Part shown: piece after piece, positions 44,679 through 52,659 of the stretch | How positions within the stretch are numbered: position 1 is the first letter of the stretch | Layout: each line of letters opens with the position of its first letter | Source of the DNA: Anabaena cylindrica PCC 7122 | GTDB taxonomy: Bacteria; Cyanobacteriota; Cyanobacteriia; Cyanobacteriales; Nostocaceae | Assembly: GCF_000317695.1 (NCBI RefSeq) | Contig: NC_019771.1 | Location: 1,116,001-1,180,000, forward strand | DNA: 64,000 bases | Direction of reading: 5' to 3' | Notes under the pieces: model-generated | Databases searched by the model: none | What the model saw: the letters and a program-made list of their open reading frames with translations, nothing else | Told to the model about the DNA's origin: nothing | Translations under genes and position numbers: made by a program

Positions 44679-46100
44679 TTAACCGAAATGTTTGATGATT
44701 GCGTCGGCAAATTCAGAACACTTTAATGGTTCTACAGGTGGTTCCATTAACCGCGCTAGGTCGTAGGTGACTTGAGAATTTGCGATCGCATCCCCCAATC
44801 CTTTTTTAACCAAATCTGCGGCTTCTTGCCAACCCATAAATTCCAGCATCATCACACCGGAAAGTATTACAGAACCGGGATTAATTCTGTCTAACCCCGC
44901 GTGTTTGGGTGCAGTACCGTGGGTAGCTTCAAAAATGGCGCAGGAGTCGCCAATATTCGCCCCTGGCCCCATGCCTAAACCGCCAACGATAGCCGCAGCA
45001 GCATCGGACAAATAATCACCATTGAGGTTCATTGTCGCCAGAATAGAATACTCATCTGGACGGGTTTGGATTTGTTGGAAAATACTATCAGCAATCCGGT
45101 CATTGACCATGATTTTCTCTTTCCATTTGCCGTTTCCGTGGCTTTCCCAAATGGTGTTAAGAGTTGTTTCCACTTCCTTGACAATTTGCGCTTTCTTCTC
45201 TGGAGTCAGGGAATCAAAGCCAGGATCAATCATTCTGGCATTTTCTTCTAAGGAGAGATTGGCGTTTTTCTCCTTGTTACCTAAAATCCAAGATTCCCGT
45301 TCTGTCACCGTTTCGTTCCGGAATTCGCTGGTGGCTAATTCATAACCCCAATCACGAAAAGCGCCTTCGGTGTATTTCATAATATTGCCTTTATGCACCA
45401 AGGTCACTTGTTGCTTGTTTTTGGGCAATAACAAAGCGTGTTTGATGGCACGACGGACAAGACGCTGAGAACCGGTTTTGCTGATGGGTTTGATGCCAAT
45501 TCCCGCATCCAGGGGAATTTGCTTTTTACCATGTTCTGGGGTAGCGGGTATCAATTCCTCATTTAGGAACTTGATCAAGCGATCGCCTATTTCACTGCCC
45601 TGCTTCCATTCTATCCCCAAATAAATATCTTCCGTATTTTCCCGATATATGATTACATCCAGTTTTTCCGGGGTTTTGTGTGGAGATGGAGTACCAGCGT
45701 AATATCGGCAAGGACGCACGCAAGTATAAAGGTCAAAAATTTGTCGTAGTGCCACATTTAAAGAACGAATCCCCCCACCTACCGGAGTAGTTAAAGGGCC
45801 TTTGATAGCAACGCCATATTCTTCAATAGCTGTTAATGTATCTTGGGGTAAATACTGGTAAGTCCCGTATAAATCACAAGCTTCATCACCAGCATAAACC
45901 CTAAACCAGCTAATTTTTCGTTGGCCTTTGTATGCCTTGGCTACCGCAGCATCAAGCACTTTTTCGGTTGCTGGCCAAATATCTATACCCGTCCCATCAC
46001 CTTGAATAAAAGGGATAATAGGATTTTCAGGGACAACTGGTTCACCATTTTTGAAGGTAATTTTTGCTCCAGTTGTCGGGGGGGTAATCTTGTCGTACAT
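44679..46100 (-). CDS. icd: Isocitrate dehydrogenase (NADP+)
   Basis: The enzyme oxidatively decarboxylates isocitrate to 2-oxoglutarate, the carbon skeleton for ammonium assimilation and the signal of nitrogen status. The protein of 473 residues has IPFIQGDGTGIDIWPA, the substrate-binding RSLNVALRQIFDLYTCVRP, YRENTEDIYLGIEW, VHKGNIMKYTEGAFRDWGYE, and the cofactor block IFEATHGTAPKHAG. The cyanobacterial-type insert around WESHGNGKWKEKIMVNDRIAD is present. I chose ATG 46100 (MYDKITPP), with GGAG about ten bases upstream. No NtcA site (GTA-N8-TAC) was obvious in the upstream 150 bases. Confidence 0.96.
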   Translation of the reverse strand: MYDKITPPTTGAKITFKNGEPVVPENPIIPFIQGDGTGIDIWPATEKVLDAAVAKAYKGQRKISWFRVYAGDEACDLYGTYQYLPQDTLTAIEEYGVAIKGPLTTPVGGGIRSLNVALRQIFDLYTCVRPCRYYAGTPSPHKTPEKLDVIIYRENTEDIYLGIEWKQGSEIGDRLIKFLNEELIPATPEHGKKQIPLDAGIGIKPISKTGSQRLVRRAIKHALLLPKNKQQVTLVHKGNIMKYTEGAFRDWGYELATSEFRNETVTERESWILGNKEKNANLSLEENARMIDPGFDSLTPEKKAQIVKEVETTLNTIWESHGNGKWKEKIMVNDRIADSIFQQIQTRPDEYSILATMNLNGDYLSDAAAAIVGGLGMGPGANIGDSCAIFEATHGTAPKHAGLDRINPGSVILSGVMMLEFMGWQEAADLVKKGLGDAIANSQVTYDLARLMEPPVEPLKCSEFADAIIKHFG

Positions 46101-46128
46101 AGTTAACACACTCCAAATAGAAGAATTT

Positions 46129-46277
46129 CCAGGAGTTTAGGAGTTCAGAAGTTCAGAAGTTTATGGAATACATTTATCTTCAAAACTCCTCCATTGTGAT
46201 AGGGAGTATCTTGGCAGTATGACTCCTAATTTGTCACGCAAACTATAGCCATACTCCTGTATTCTGAACTCCTGCAA
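46129..46277. repeat. Inverted AGGAGTTCAGAAGTTCAG repeat in the icd-gun4 spacer
   Basis: The divergent spacer 46101-46479 between icd and gun4 has AGGAGTTTAGGAGTTCAGAAG on the left and ATTCTGAACTCCTGC on the right, inverted relative to each other, with about 110 bases between. This resembles the heptamer-flanked repeats at 22.4, 31.9 and 50.2 kb. The remaining part (46278-46479) has a GCGATCGC site and no gene. Confidence 0.5.
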
Positions 46278-46479
46278 CTCACTCTTTATGCCTGAGGCGC
46301 AGATTATCCCCAGCTTTAACTGATACAGTATTGATAGCTCAGGTGTAGGTTTCAGTTAAGCGATCGCTATTTTGTACGGTCAAAAATAGTAAACTACATT
46401 TCGCTATCTGTGCTTCATTTTGTAGAATGCCCAATAGCTGAATCGTTTATTCACGCTCACCGCTAACACGAGTAATGGC

Positions 46480-47196
46480 ATGACAGACCCAATGATTTTA
46501 TCAGGCACTGCTAATAACATCGACTCCCTGCGCCAAAATTTAATCGCTGGGTCCCAAAAAGTCCAACAACAAATCATCCCACAGTTAGCTAACTTGGGTA
46601 ATGAGGGATTGGAAGTGTTGCAGGAATTTTTACTGAAACGTCGTGACACCCCAGCAACTTGGATTGATGGTAACGCCTACCAAGTAGTCTACAACTCTGA
46701 TGCACCCACAGCCAAAGAATTTCTAGAAACTAACTTTCCTGAAGGAATTGTACCTCTAAAATCAGACTGTGGGATCAGTTACAATTCTTTGCAACAGCTA
46801 CTAACTCGTCAAGAGTTCCAAGCTGCTGACCTTCTGACTATCCAAAAAATGTGTGAAGTGGCAGGCCCCACAACTGTACAGAGAAAATGGTTGTATTTCA
46901 CTGATGTAGATAATTTCCCTATTCAGGACTTACGAACTATTAATCATTTGTGGTTAGTCCACTCGGAAGGAAAGTTTGGTTTTTCTGTACAGCGAGAAAT
47001 TTGGCTGGGGTTGGGTAAAAACTGGATCAACCTATGGACAAAAATCGGCTGGAAAAGCGGTAATAACTGGACACGCTACCCCCATGAGTTCACATGGGAT
47101 TTAAGCGCCCCTAGAGGTCATCTACCCCTCTCTAATCAACTGCGGGGTGTGCGGGTGATGTCTTCGCTTCTCAATCATCCTGCTTGGAATACCTAG
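46480..47196 (+). CDS. gun4: GUN4 protein, Mg-chelatase regulator
   Basis: GUN4 binds protoporphyrin IX and Mg-protoporphyrin and stimulates Mg-chelatase (ChlH) in chlorophyll synthesis. The 238-residue protein has the cyanobacterial N-terminal helical domain (LRQNLIAGSQKVQQQIIPQLANLG) and the GUN4 core with YNSLQQLLTRQEFQAADLLT, WLYFTDVDNFPIQDLRTINHLWLVHSEGKFGFSVQREIW and the loop WTRYPHEFTWDLSAPRGHLP. The two-domain layout and the length near 235 residues fit the single-copy cyanobacterial gun4. It diverges from icd. Confidence 0.93.
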   Translation: MTDPMILSGTANNIDSLRQNLIAGSQKVQQQIIPQLANLGNEGLEVLQEFLLKRRDTPATWIDGNAYQVVYNSDAPTAKEFLETNFPEGIVPLKSDCGISYNSLQQLLTRQEFQAADLLTIQKMCEVAGPTTVQRKWLYFTDVDNFPIQDLRTINHLWLVHSEGKFGFSVQREIWLGLGKNWINLWTKIGWKSGNNWTRYPHEFTWDLSAPRGHLPLSNQLRGVRVMSSLLNHPAWNT

Positions 47197-47411
47197 GTTG
47201 GCGTTAAAGATATTCGTTGCCATAAGGCAGGAAAAAGGTAGAAAAAGGGTTTTAGCTTTGTTGACTTTTCTTCTATACAGTTTACTTTTATTCTGCCTAT
47301 TTACTCAGGTAGTTGGCCGGGACACAGGTAATGAATTAAATTGATTGAAAAATATTGATTTCACACAAAGACGCAAAGATATTTTTAGCCTTTTTGCGTC
47401 TCTGATCGAAA

Positions 47412-48605
47412 TCAACTTTCTTGCATTTCTATTTGCAAAGGCAAAATTACAGTAAAACTAGAACCTACTCCTACTTGAGAAACTAGCTTAATTTCACCTT
47501 GTAATAGTTTTACTAAGTGCGAAACTATTGTTAGACCTAAACCACTACTATCAGGTAGGTGAGACTTTTTACTAGCGCAACGGAAATAGGGTTCAAAAAT
47601 CTGCTTTTGGTTTTCTGGTGTAATGCCAATACCTGTATCTTCAACAATAAATTCCCATTTTTGATGATCTGATATATGAAAAGTAATATTAATAGTTCCC
47701 GACTCTGTATAACGAATTGCATTACTAACAAGATTTATGATAATTTGTTGTAATTGAAATGCGTCTGTGATGATTTCTTGGTTTTGTTGTTCACAATTAA
47801 CTATGAGGTCTAATTTTTTCTCGGCAGCTAAAGGCTCAAGCATTTCACATACATTAGTAATGATTTGGCAGACATCCGTTGATGTCAGTTCAAGTTTGAT
47901 TTTGCCAGATTCATATCGAGATACTTCTAGTAAATCATTAATTAAACGCAGCAATTGTCTGCCATTACGTAATACTCGTTCAATATGTTCAATATTGTGA
48001 GAAGCTTCTTTTTCATCAGTTTTTTGATATTGACGTAAAAATAAATCAGAGTAACCAATAATCGAAGCTAGAGGCTGTTTTAAATCATGAGTTAGTAAAG
48101 AGAGATTTTCTCGATTAGCATTAACTAATCGAGTTAGTTCCTGATTGTGCAACCTTAAAGTCTTATAAAGATGGTCTAATTCTCTTAATCGTTCATCAAC
48201 ATAACTATTAAAACAGCGAGCAATGGCTTCATCAAGTACAGTGTTAATTAACCGAAAAGCCCGAATGATATCTCTAGGATTTCCCTGCAACAAGTCTTCT
48301 TGTATTACATCACATATTACTGTTCTTAAATGATGATATTCCCTAGCAATTTCTTCTGAATTAAAGCCTTGTGTGGCTCTAATTACTCCATGTTCCCAAC
48401 TAGCAGTAACGATTGACTTAAAATCATTACTCTCATATGTTGAGAGAACTGTTACTATTGCTTTCAATATATATGGAATGTGATTTTTAATCGCACTGAA
48501 GGACAGATTGTCAGCACTTTCTATCTGTTTATCTTGGCGAACAGCTATCACCCATTTATCTAGAATAATATCATTTTTATCAGCCAGCACTTGACTAAAA
48601 TCCAT
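47412..48605 (-). CDS. Sensor histidine kinase with RsbRD-like N-terminus
   Basis: The 397-residue soluble kinase begins with an all-helical RsbRD-type sensor domain (~1-140; IVTASWEHGVIRATQGFNSEEIAREYHHLR), then a coiled segment and a HisKA domain with the phospho-acceptor His173 in LLTHDLKQPLASIIGY. The ATP-binding domain shows the N box with Asn295 (INLVSNAIRYT), the G1 box DTGIGI (323-328) and the G2 box GLGL (~353). No response regulator adjoins it, so it is an orphan kinase. No transmembrane helix is present; it senses a cytoplasmic cue. Confidence 0.92.
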   Translation of the reverse strand: MDFSQVLADKNDIILDKWVIAVRQDKQIESADNLSFSAIKNHIPYILKAIVTVLSTYESNDFKSIVTASWEHGVIRATQGFNSEEIAREYHHLRTVICDVIQEDLLQGNPRDIIRAFRLINTVLDEAIARCFNSYVDERLRELDHLYKTLRLHNQELTRLVNANRENLSLLTHDLKQPLASIIGYSDLFLRQYQKTDEKEASHNIEHIERVLRNGRQLLRLINDLLEVSRYESGKIKLELTSTDVCQIITNVCEMLEPLAAEKKLDLIVNCEQQNQEIITDAFQLQQIIINLVSNAIRYTESGTINITFHISDHQKWEFIVEDTGIGITPENQKQIFEPYFRCASKKSHLPDSSGLGLTIVSHLVKLLQGEIKLVSQVGVGSSFTVILPLQIEMQES

Positions 48606-48704
48606 TTATTTAAATTCCGTGAATCTAATGTAAACTAATGAGTTTAATTATTCTAGAAGATGATTTTCACAATTATTGACATAAATCATGATATGAAGAT
48701 GAAT

Positions 48705-48823
48705 TATAGCCTTTCCCACTCTAGTTAGATACAAAATTATCCCTCCCCAACCCTCCCCTTGGTAAGGGGAGGGTGCGCGACAGCGCGGGTGGGGTGTATT
48801 TCATGAGCTTGGAAATTGCTATA
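48705..48823 (+). repeat. 119-bp TATAGC element, copy 6
   Basis: A full copy in the reference orientation with one change in the AATTATCCC segment and GGAAATTGC near the end. It lies in the 393-bp spacer between the divergent histidine kinase and the MalK-like gene; the rest of the spacer is AT-rich without a gene. Confidence 0.92.
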
Positions 48824-48998
48824 TATAGGATCAAAATATACATAGCAACTAACCCGTCAACTACAGCTTTGAAAATGCCGTTAACCTCCTAAAATATAAT
48901 AAGAGTAAAATGAGCGCATCTAAAAGCAGCGCGGAGTTTATAGTTACTATTCCCTTATAATTGTATAAAACTGCCAAATACAACGAATTAATTTCATA

Positions 48999-50114
48999 AT
49001 GGCAAAAGTCGTCCTAGAAAATATTAAGCGTAAATTTAACAACATCACTGCTATCGAGAATATTAGCTTTGAAATTCCTGATGGCGAGTTTTGGGTGTTT
49101 GTTGGCCCTTCTGGATGTGGTAAATCTACGATTTTGCGAACTATTGCTGGATTAGAAACTGCTACATCTGGTAATCTGTTTATAGGCGATCGTTTGGTTA
49201 ATGATATCCCAGCTAGAGCGCGTGATGTGGCAATGGTATTCCAAAACTATGCCCTGTATCCTCACATGACAGTAGCGCAGAATATCTCCTTTGGGATGGA
49301 GATGCGGAAAGTTGATCCGAAGACGATTCAAGAACGAGTAACTACGGTAGCGCGATCGCTTTCTCTAGAACATCTGTTAAATCGTAAACCCCAGCAGCTA
49401 TCGGGGGGACAGCAACAACGGGTAGCATTAGGGAGAGCGATCGCACGTCAACCACAACTATTTTTACTCGATGAACCTTTATCTAATTTAGATGCTCAAT
49501 TACGAGATGATACCAGAGCCGAATTAAAACAGCTACATCAACAATTAGGAATTACGACAATTTATGTCACCCATGATCAAGTTGAAGCGATGACTTTAGC
49601 TGATAAAATCGTGGTTTTAAATCGTGGTAAAATTCAACAAATTGGTGATCCTCAAAGTATCTATGCCCTTCCTGCCAATGAGATGGTAGCAAGTTTTTTG
49701 GGTAATCCACCAATGAATATTTTACCAGCTATTTATAAAGGTGATCATTTTGATATTAGTGGGCAATTATTAGCCATTCCTCAAGATATCAAATCAGGTT
49801 TAAATTTGCACCCAGAACAAATTTGTAATTTGGGTATCCGTCCTGAACATATTTATATTAACAAACCGCAGAGACACAGTGAACACAGTGAGGAAGATTT
49901 GGAAAGTTTAGTTGCAGAGGTTAAGGTGGTGGAACCTTTGGGAAGGGAAACTTTAATTCGTGCAAGTTTACTCGGTTCTTCTGGGTTTATAAATGTGCAG
50001 TTGGGTGGAGGTGTGCGTTTACATCCAGGTGAACATCTGAATTTACAATTAGATTTAAATCAGTTATTTGTGTTTGACACAAGCACTGGAAAGAGGATTT
50101 TTCCGATGGTCTGA
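48999..50114 (+). CDS. Sugar-type ABC transporter ATPase (UgpC/MalK family)
   Basis: The 371-residue protein has Walker A GPSGCGKST (36-44), the Q-loop VFQNYALYPHMTV, the signature LSGGQQQR (134-141), Walker B LFLLDEPLSNLD and THDQVEAM. The C-terminal ~130 residues form the TOBE/regulatory domain of MalK-like proteins. Membrane subunits are not adjacent, as is usual for the shared ATPase of cyanobacterial sugar and compatible-solute importers. Residues ~287-303 (NKPQRHSEHSEEDLES) interrupt the regulatory domain and are encoded by CAGAGACACAGTGAACACAGTGAG-type DNA, which resembles the intergenic CGCAGAGACGCAGAG repeats. This looks like a tolerated in-frame insertion. Confidence 0.92.
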   Translation: MAKVVLENIKRKFNNITAIENISFEIPDGEFWVFVGPSGCGKSTILRTIAGLETATSGNLFIGDRLVNDIPARARDVAMVFQNYALYPHMTVAQNISFGMEMRKVDPKTIQERVTTVARSLSLEHLLNRKPQQLSGGQQQRVALGRAIARQPQLFLLDEPLSNLDAQLRDDTRAELKQLHQQLGITTIYVTHDQVEAMTLADKIVVLNRGKIQQIGDPQSIYALPANEMVASFLGNPPMNILPAIYKGDHFDISGQLLAIPQDIKSGLNLHPEQICNLGIRPEHIYINKPQRHSEHSEEDLESLVAEVKVVEPLGRETLIRASLLGSSGFINVQLGGGVRLHPGEHLNLQLDLNQLFVFDTSTGKRIFPMV

Positions 50115-50118
50115 AATC

Positions 50119-50326
50119 GTCAGGAGTCAGGAGTTCGGAGTTCGGAGTTCGGAGTTCGGAGTTCGGAGTTCGGAGTTCGGAGTTCGGAGGGCAGGAGTCA
50201 GGAGTTCGGAGTTCAGAATGCTTATGAAATGAAGAATAGAGACAAGTAAGATTTTATCAAAATCATCGAATTTAACTAAAAAAGGCTTTATTCTCCTGAC
50301 TTGGAGTATTCTCTATCCTGAATACT
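50119..50326 (+). repeat. GAGTTCG heptamer array and 115-bp dispersed repeat (copy B)
   Basis: Eight perfect GAGTTCG heptamers at 50131-50186 are followed by GCAGGAGTCAGGAGTTCGGAG and then the body TTCAGAATGCTTATGAAATG...CTCTATCCTGAATACT (50212-50326), closely similar to 31723-31835. The array is directly downstream of the MalK-like gene. Confidence 0.85.
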
Positions 50327-50345
50327 CAGCTAAAATCTAAAATAT

Positions 50346-50642
50346 ATGAGAACCAGAATCGAAAATAATGTTTTATTTATCCATAAAGAAGATGTACCCG
50401 AATTTAAAAAAGGCGGGTCTGTGGTGAGAAATTCTTACTTTTGGGCGCTACGTTCCATAGCTGGTCGCGCTAGACGTTATAGTGATTGGGAATATGAATC
50501 AGAAGTGTGGTTAGCACTAGCACGAATGCTAATGTCTTTTACTGAGTCTGGATATTTGGGGTATAGGGAAACCTTTTTAGAGTTTCCCTTATCACAGGGA
50601 GAAATTCCTCATGTGTTGCGGGATGTGGCTACTTGGGAATGA
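50346..50642 (+). CDS. Small hypothetical protein
   Basis: The 98-residue soluble product (MRTRIENNVLFIHKEDVPEF...) has a mixed charged sequence, an Arg-rich segment (RSIAGRARRYSDWEYESEVWLALARMLM) and a C-terminal EIPHVLRDVATWE. It looks like a real compact protein, but I do not recognise a family. It lies just after a repeat and converges with the DUF928 gene, 13 bases apart. Confidence 0.5.
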   Translation: MRTRIENNVLFIHKEDVPEFKKGGSVVRNSYFWALRSIAGRARRYSDWEYESEVWLALARMLMSFTESGYLGYRETFLEFPLSQGEIPHVLRDVATWE

Positions 50643-50655
50643 AGTCATCAAAACA

Positions 50656-51438
50656 TTAGGGTTTCGGTGTACCGAAATCAACAAAAGGCTCTTTTTCTAA
50701 CTCCTCTAAACCAACTGATTTTAACAGTTGTAACCATACATCTGGATTTTCAGTACGCAAGTCAGCAGCGTTACTAATAGTATCATGCCAAATTCTATTC
50801 TTGGCATAAATCTCTGCTTGTTTGAGAGGTGCTACTTGCTGAAGGTAATTATTTAATAACGAACCTAGGGTAGTCCGTTCTAGTGAACCTGATACATATT
50901 CATCCTGACTTCTATCTTCAGAATTACAAACAATTGTAAAAAACCATTGATATTTTTTGCCTACTTTTAGGTCAGCATTGGATGGGATAGTTAATTTGAC
51001 TATTCCTGGTTGATCAGGTGGGATAAAATTAGTTTGGTAAACTTCATTTCCCTCCTCGTCTATTAATACAAATTCTCCAGATTTTGTATTAATTTGGGGA
51101 ACATACACATACAATTCTGGATTATTAGAAACTGTTTGCCCATTATTATCCCATGTAGGCATTAAAGCAGTTAAAGATGGTTGGTCATTTTGGCTAATAA
51201 TACAAGAATTTCCTCGTCTTCCTCCTGCACCTGTTCTTTGAGGTTTACCCCGGTCGGGTGCGGATGGAAATTGCAACTGTGCTAATAATTTGCTGTTAGG
51301 TGTTGTTGGTAATTGAAGGCTTGGAGAAAGTTGTGCTGATGAGGGTAAAGAAAAGGTAGATAAAGTTATCAGCGCTGGAGAAATTCCGACAGCAATTTTT
51401 CCTAAAGTCAAAGAATTAATATACTTTTGTAAATTCAT
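50656..51438 (-). CDS. DUF928 family exported protein
   Basis: The 260-residue protein begins with a signal peptide (LGKIAVGISPALITLSTFSLPSSAQ) and a low-complexity linker, then the DUF928 domain: GRRGNSCIISQNDQPSLTALMP, NPELYVYVPQINTKSGEFVLIDEEGNEVYQTNF, KYQWFFTIVCNSEDRSQDEYVSGSLER and a helical C-terminus with NRIWHDTISNAADLR. Two Cys (in NSCI and VCN) may form a disulfide. DUF928 proteins are periplasmic, cyanobacterial, of unknown function, often near CHASE2/FHA proteins, which are not present here. Confidence 0.85.
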   Translation of the reverse strand: MNLQKYINSLTLGKIAVGISPALITLSTFSLPSSAQLSPSLQLPTTPNSKLLAQLQFPSAPDRGKPQRTGAGGRRGNSCIISQNDQPSLTALMPTWDNNGQTVSNNPELYVYVPQINTKSGEFVLIDEEGNEVYQTNFIPPDQPGIVKLTIPSNADLKVGKKYQWFFTIVCNSEDRSQDEYVSGSLERTTLGSLLNNYLQQVAPLKQAEIYAKNRIWHDTISNAADLRTENPDVWLQLLKSVGLEELEKEPFVDFGTPKP

Positions 51439-51628
51439 GATAGTGAGATTTTGTTTGCTACTTTATTAAAATTCACATTCAGAAAACTAAATTCCGTAGA
51501 TCAACGAGGATATTGTGAAGATTTTGAGGAGTATCTCAGTAGGTAGTTGTGAATATTTAGCTTGAGAGTAAGGTCAGAGGCAGGAGGCTCCAATGTATGA
51601 GGGAAAAGGGCTTTGGAGAAAAATTTAA

Positions 51629-52507
51629 TCAAGAAATCGGTTCAAAAACCATTTGGGGAATCAACATATTGTCTTCTAATTGGGCAATACCTAAAAAGCG
51701 GGTTTCTTGTTCATAGACTCGCACTATTCCCAAAATATCCAGATTTACAGGAACTTGTTGACCTTGACACCATTTTTTGGCAAATGTTCCTGGTAAATTT
51801 ACAGATGGTAACTTTTGTAAGGCTGCATCTGGGAGAATGGGTTGAAATGTCCCTGCTTGGATTTGGGTTTCTAGGTCGGTGAGGGTGAGACTATTTTTTA
51901 AGTGAAAACTGCTGCTTTGTGTTCGTGTTAAAGCGGCCAGAGTTCCACCTGTGTTTAAGACTATACCTAAATCACGAGCGATCGCTCTAATATATGTTCC
52001 TGCACCACAAGCGATCGCTATTTCCAACTCTGGAAAATCACCATCATGCCAGGCCATAACTTCTATATCAAACACTTCTATAGTCCTCACTGGTGCTTGC
52101 ACAATTTCCCCTTTACGTGCCAAATCATACAGACGTTTTCCATCCACTTGAATGGCGCTGTAACTGGGGGGAATTTGCTCAATTGTGCCGATAAATTGCC
52201 CAAGTGCTGTTTTTATTGTTGCCAAATTTAACCCAGGACAAGGTTGAGAAGTAATAACTTCCCCTTCCAAATCATCAGTAGTTGTACGTATACCAAGGCG
52301 GATCGTAGCTTGATAAGCTTTTTCACCAGGTAAATATTGTAATAATCTAGTAGCTTTACCTAGAGCGATAGGCAATACTCCCGTAGCTTTAGGATCTAAT
52401 GTTCCTGCGTGTCCCACTCGTTTCAGACGTAAAAGTCTTCTAACTCGCGCTACACAGTCGTGAGAAGTCCAGTCTAATGGTTTGTTGAGGTTGAGAAATC
52501 CTTGCAC
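51629..52507 (-). CDS. truB: tRNA pseudouridine-55 synthase
   Basis: TruB converts U55 of tRNA to pseudouridine. The protein of about 292 residues has GFLNLNKPLDWTSHDCVARVRR, the catalytic Asp38 in HAGTLDPKATGVLP, YQATIRLGIRTTTDDLEGE, and ACGAGTYIRAIARDLG. I place the start at GTG 52507, right at QGFLNLNKP; the longer frame to 52597 is read from heptamers and from the 119-bp element and is not homologous. The gene therefore has repeats ten bases upstream of its start, where its promoter and leader should be. Confidence 0.93.
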   Translation of the reverse strand: MQGFLNLNKPLDWTSHDCVARVRRLLRLKRVGHAGTLDPKATGVLPIALGKATRLLQYLPGEKAYQATIRLGIRTTTDDLEGEVITSQPCPGLNLATIKTALGQFIGTIEQIPPSYSAIQVDGKRLYDLARKGEIVQAPVRTIEVFDIEVMAWHDGDFPELEIAIACGAGTYIRAIARDLGIVLNTGGTLAALTRTQSSSFHLKNSLTLTDLETQIQAGTFQPILPDAALQKLPSVNLPGTFAKKWCQGQQVPVNLDILGIVRVYEQETRFLGIAQLEDNMLIPQMVFEPIS

Positions 52508-52516
52508 AGAATAATT

Positions 52517-52537
52517 TGTAATTCGTAATTCGTAAGT
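52517..52537. repeat. GTAATTC heptamers before truB
   Basis: Two to three copies of the GTAATTC heptamer lie between the truB start and the 119-bp element. Same heptamer as at 26029-26084. Confidence 0.75.
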
Positions 52538-52540
52538 AAT

Positions 52541-52659
52541 TATAGCAATTTCCAAGCTCATGAAATACACCCCACCCGCGCTGTTGCGCACCCTCACCTT
52601 GGTAAGGGGAGGGTTGGGGAGGGGTAATTTTGTATCTAACTAGAGTGGGAAAGGCTATA
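52541..52659 (-). repeat. 119-bp TATAGC element, copy 7
   Basis: A full copy in reverse orientation. In element orientation its hairpin tip reads ACC, like copy 3, and GCGCAACAGCGC replaces GCGCGACAGCGC. Its right end overlaps the 3' end of the DUF1400 gene and supplies the stop codon. Confidence 0.92.

Noticed and set aside
46101..46250. NtcA site upstream of icd
   Set aside because: Several GTA words are present but none with the GTA-N8-TAC spacing.
52508..52597. N-terminal extension of TruB
   Set aside because: The added residues are encoded by heptamers and the 119-bp element; homology begins at GTG 52507.
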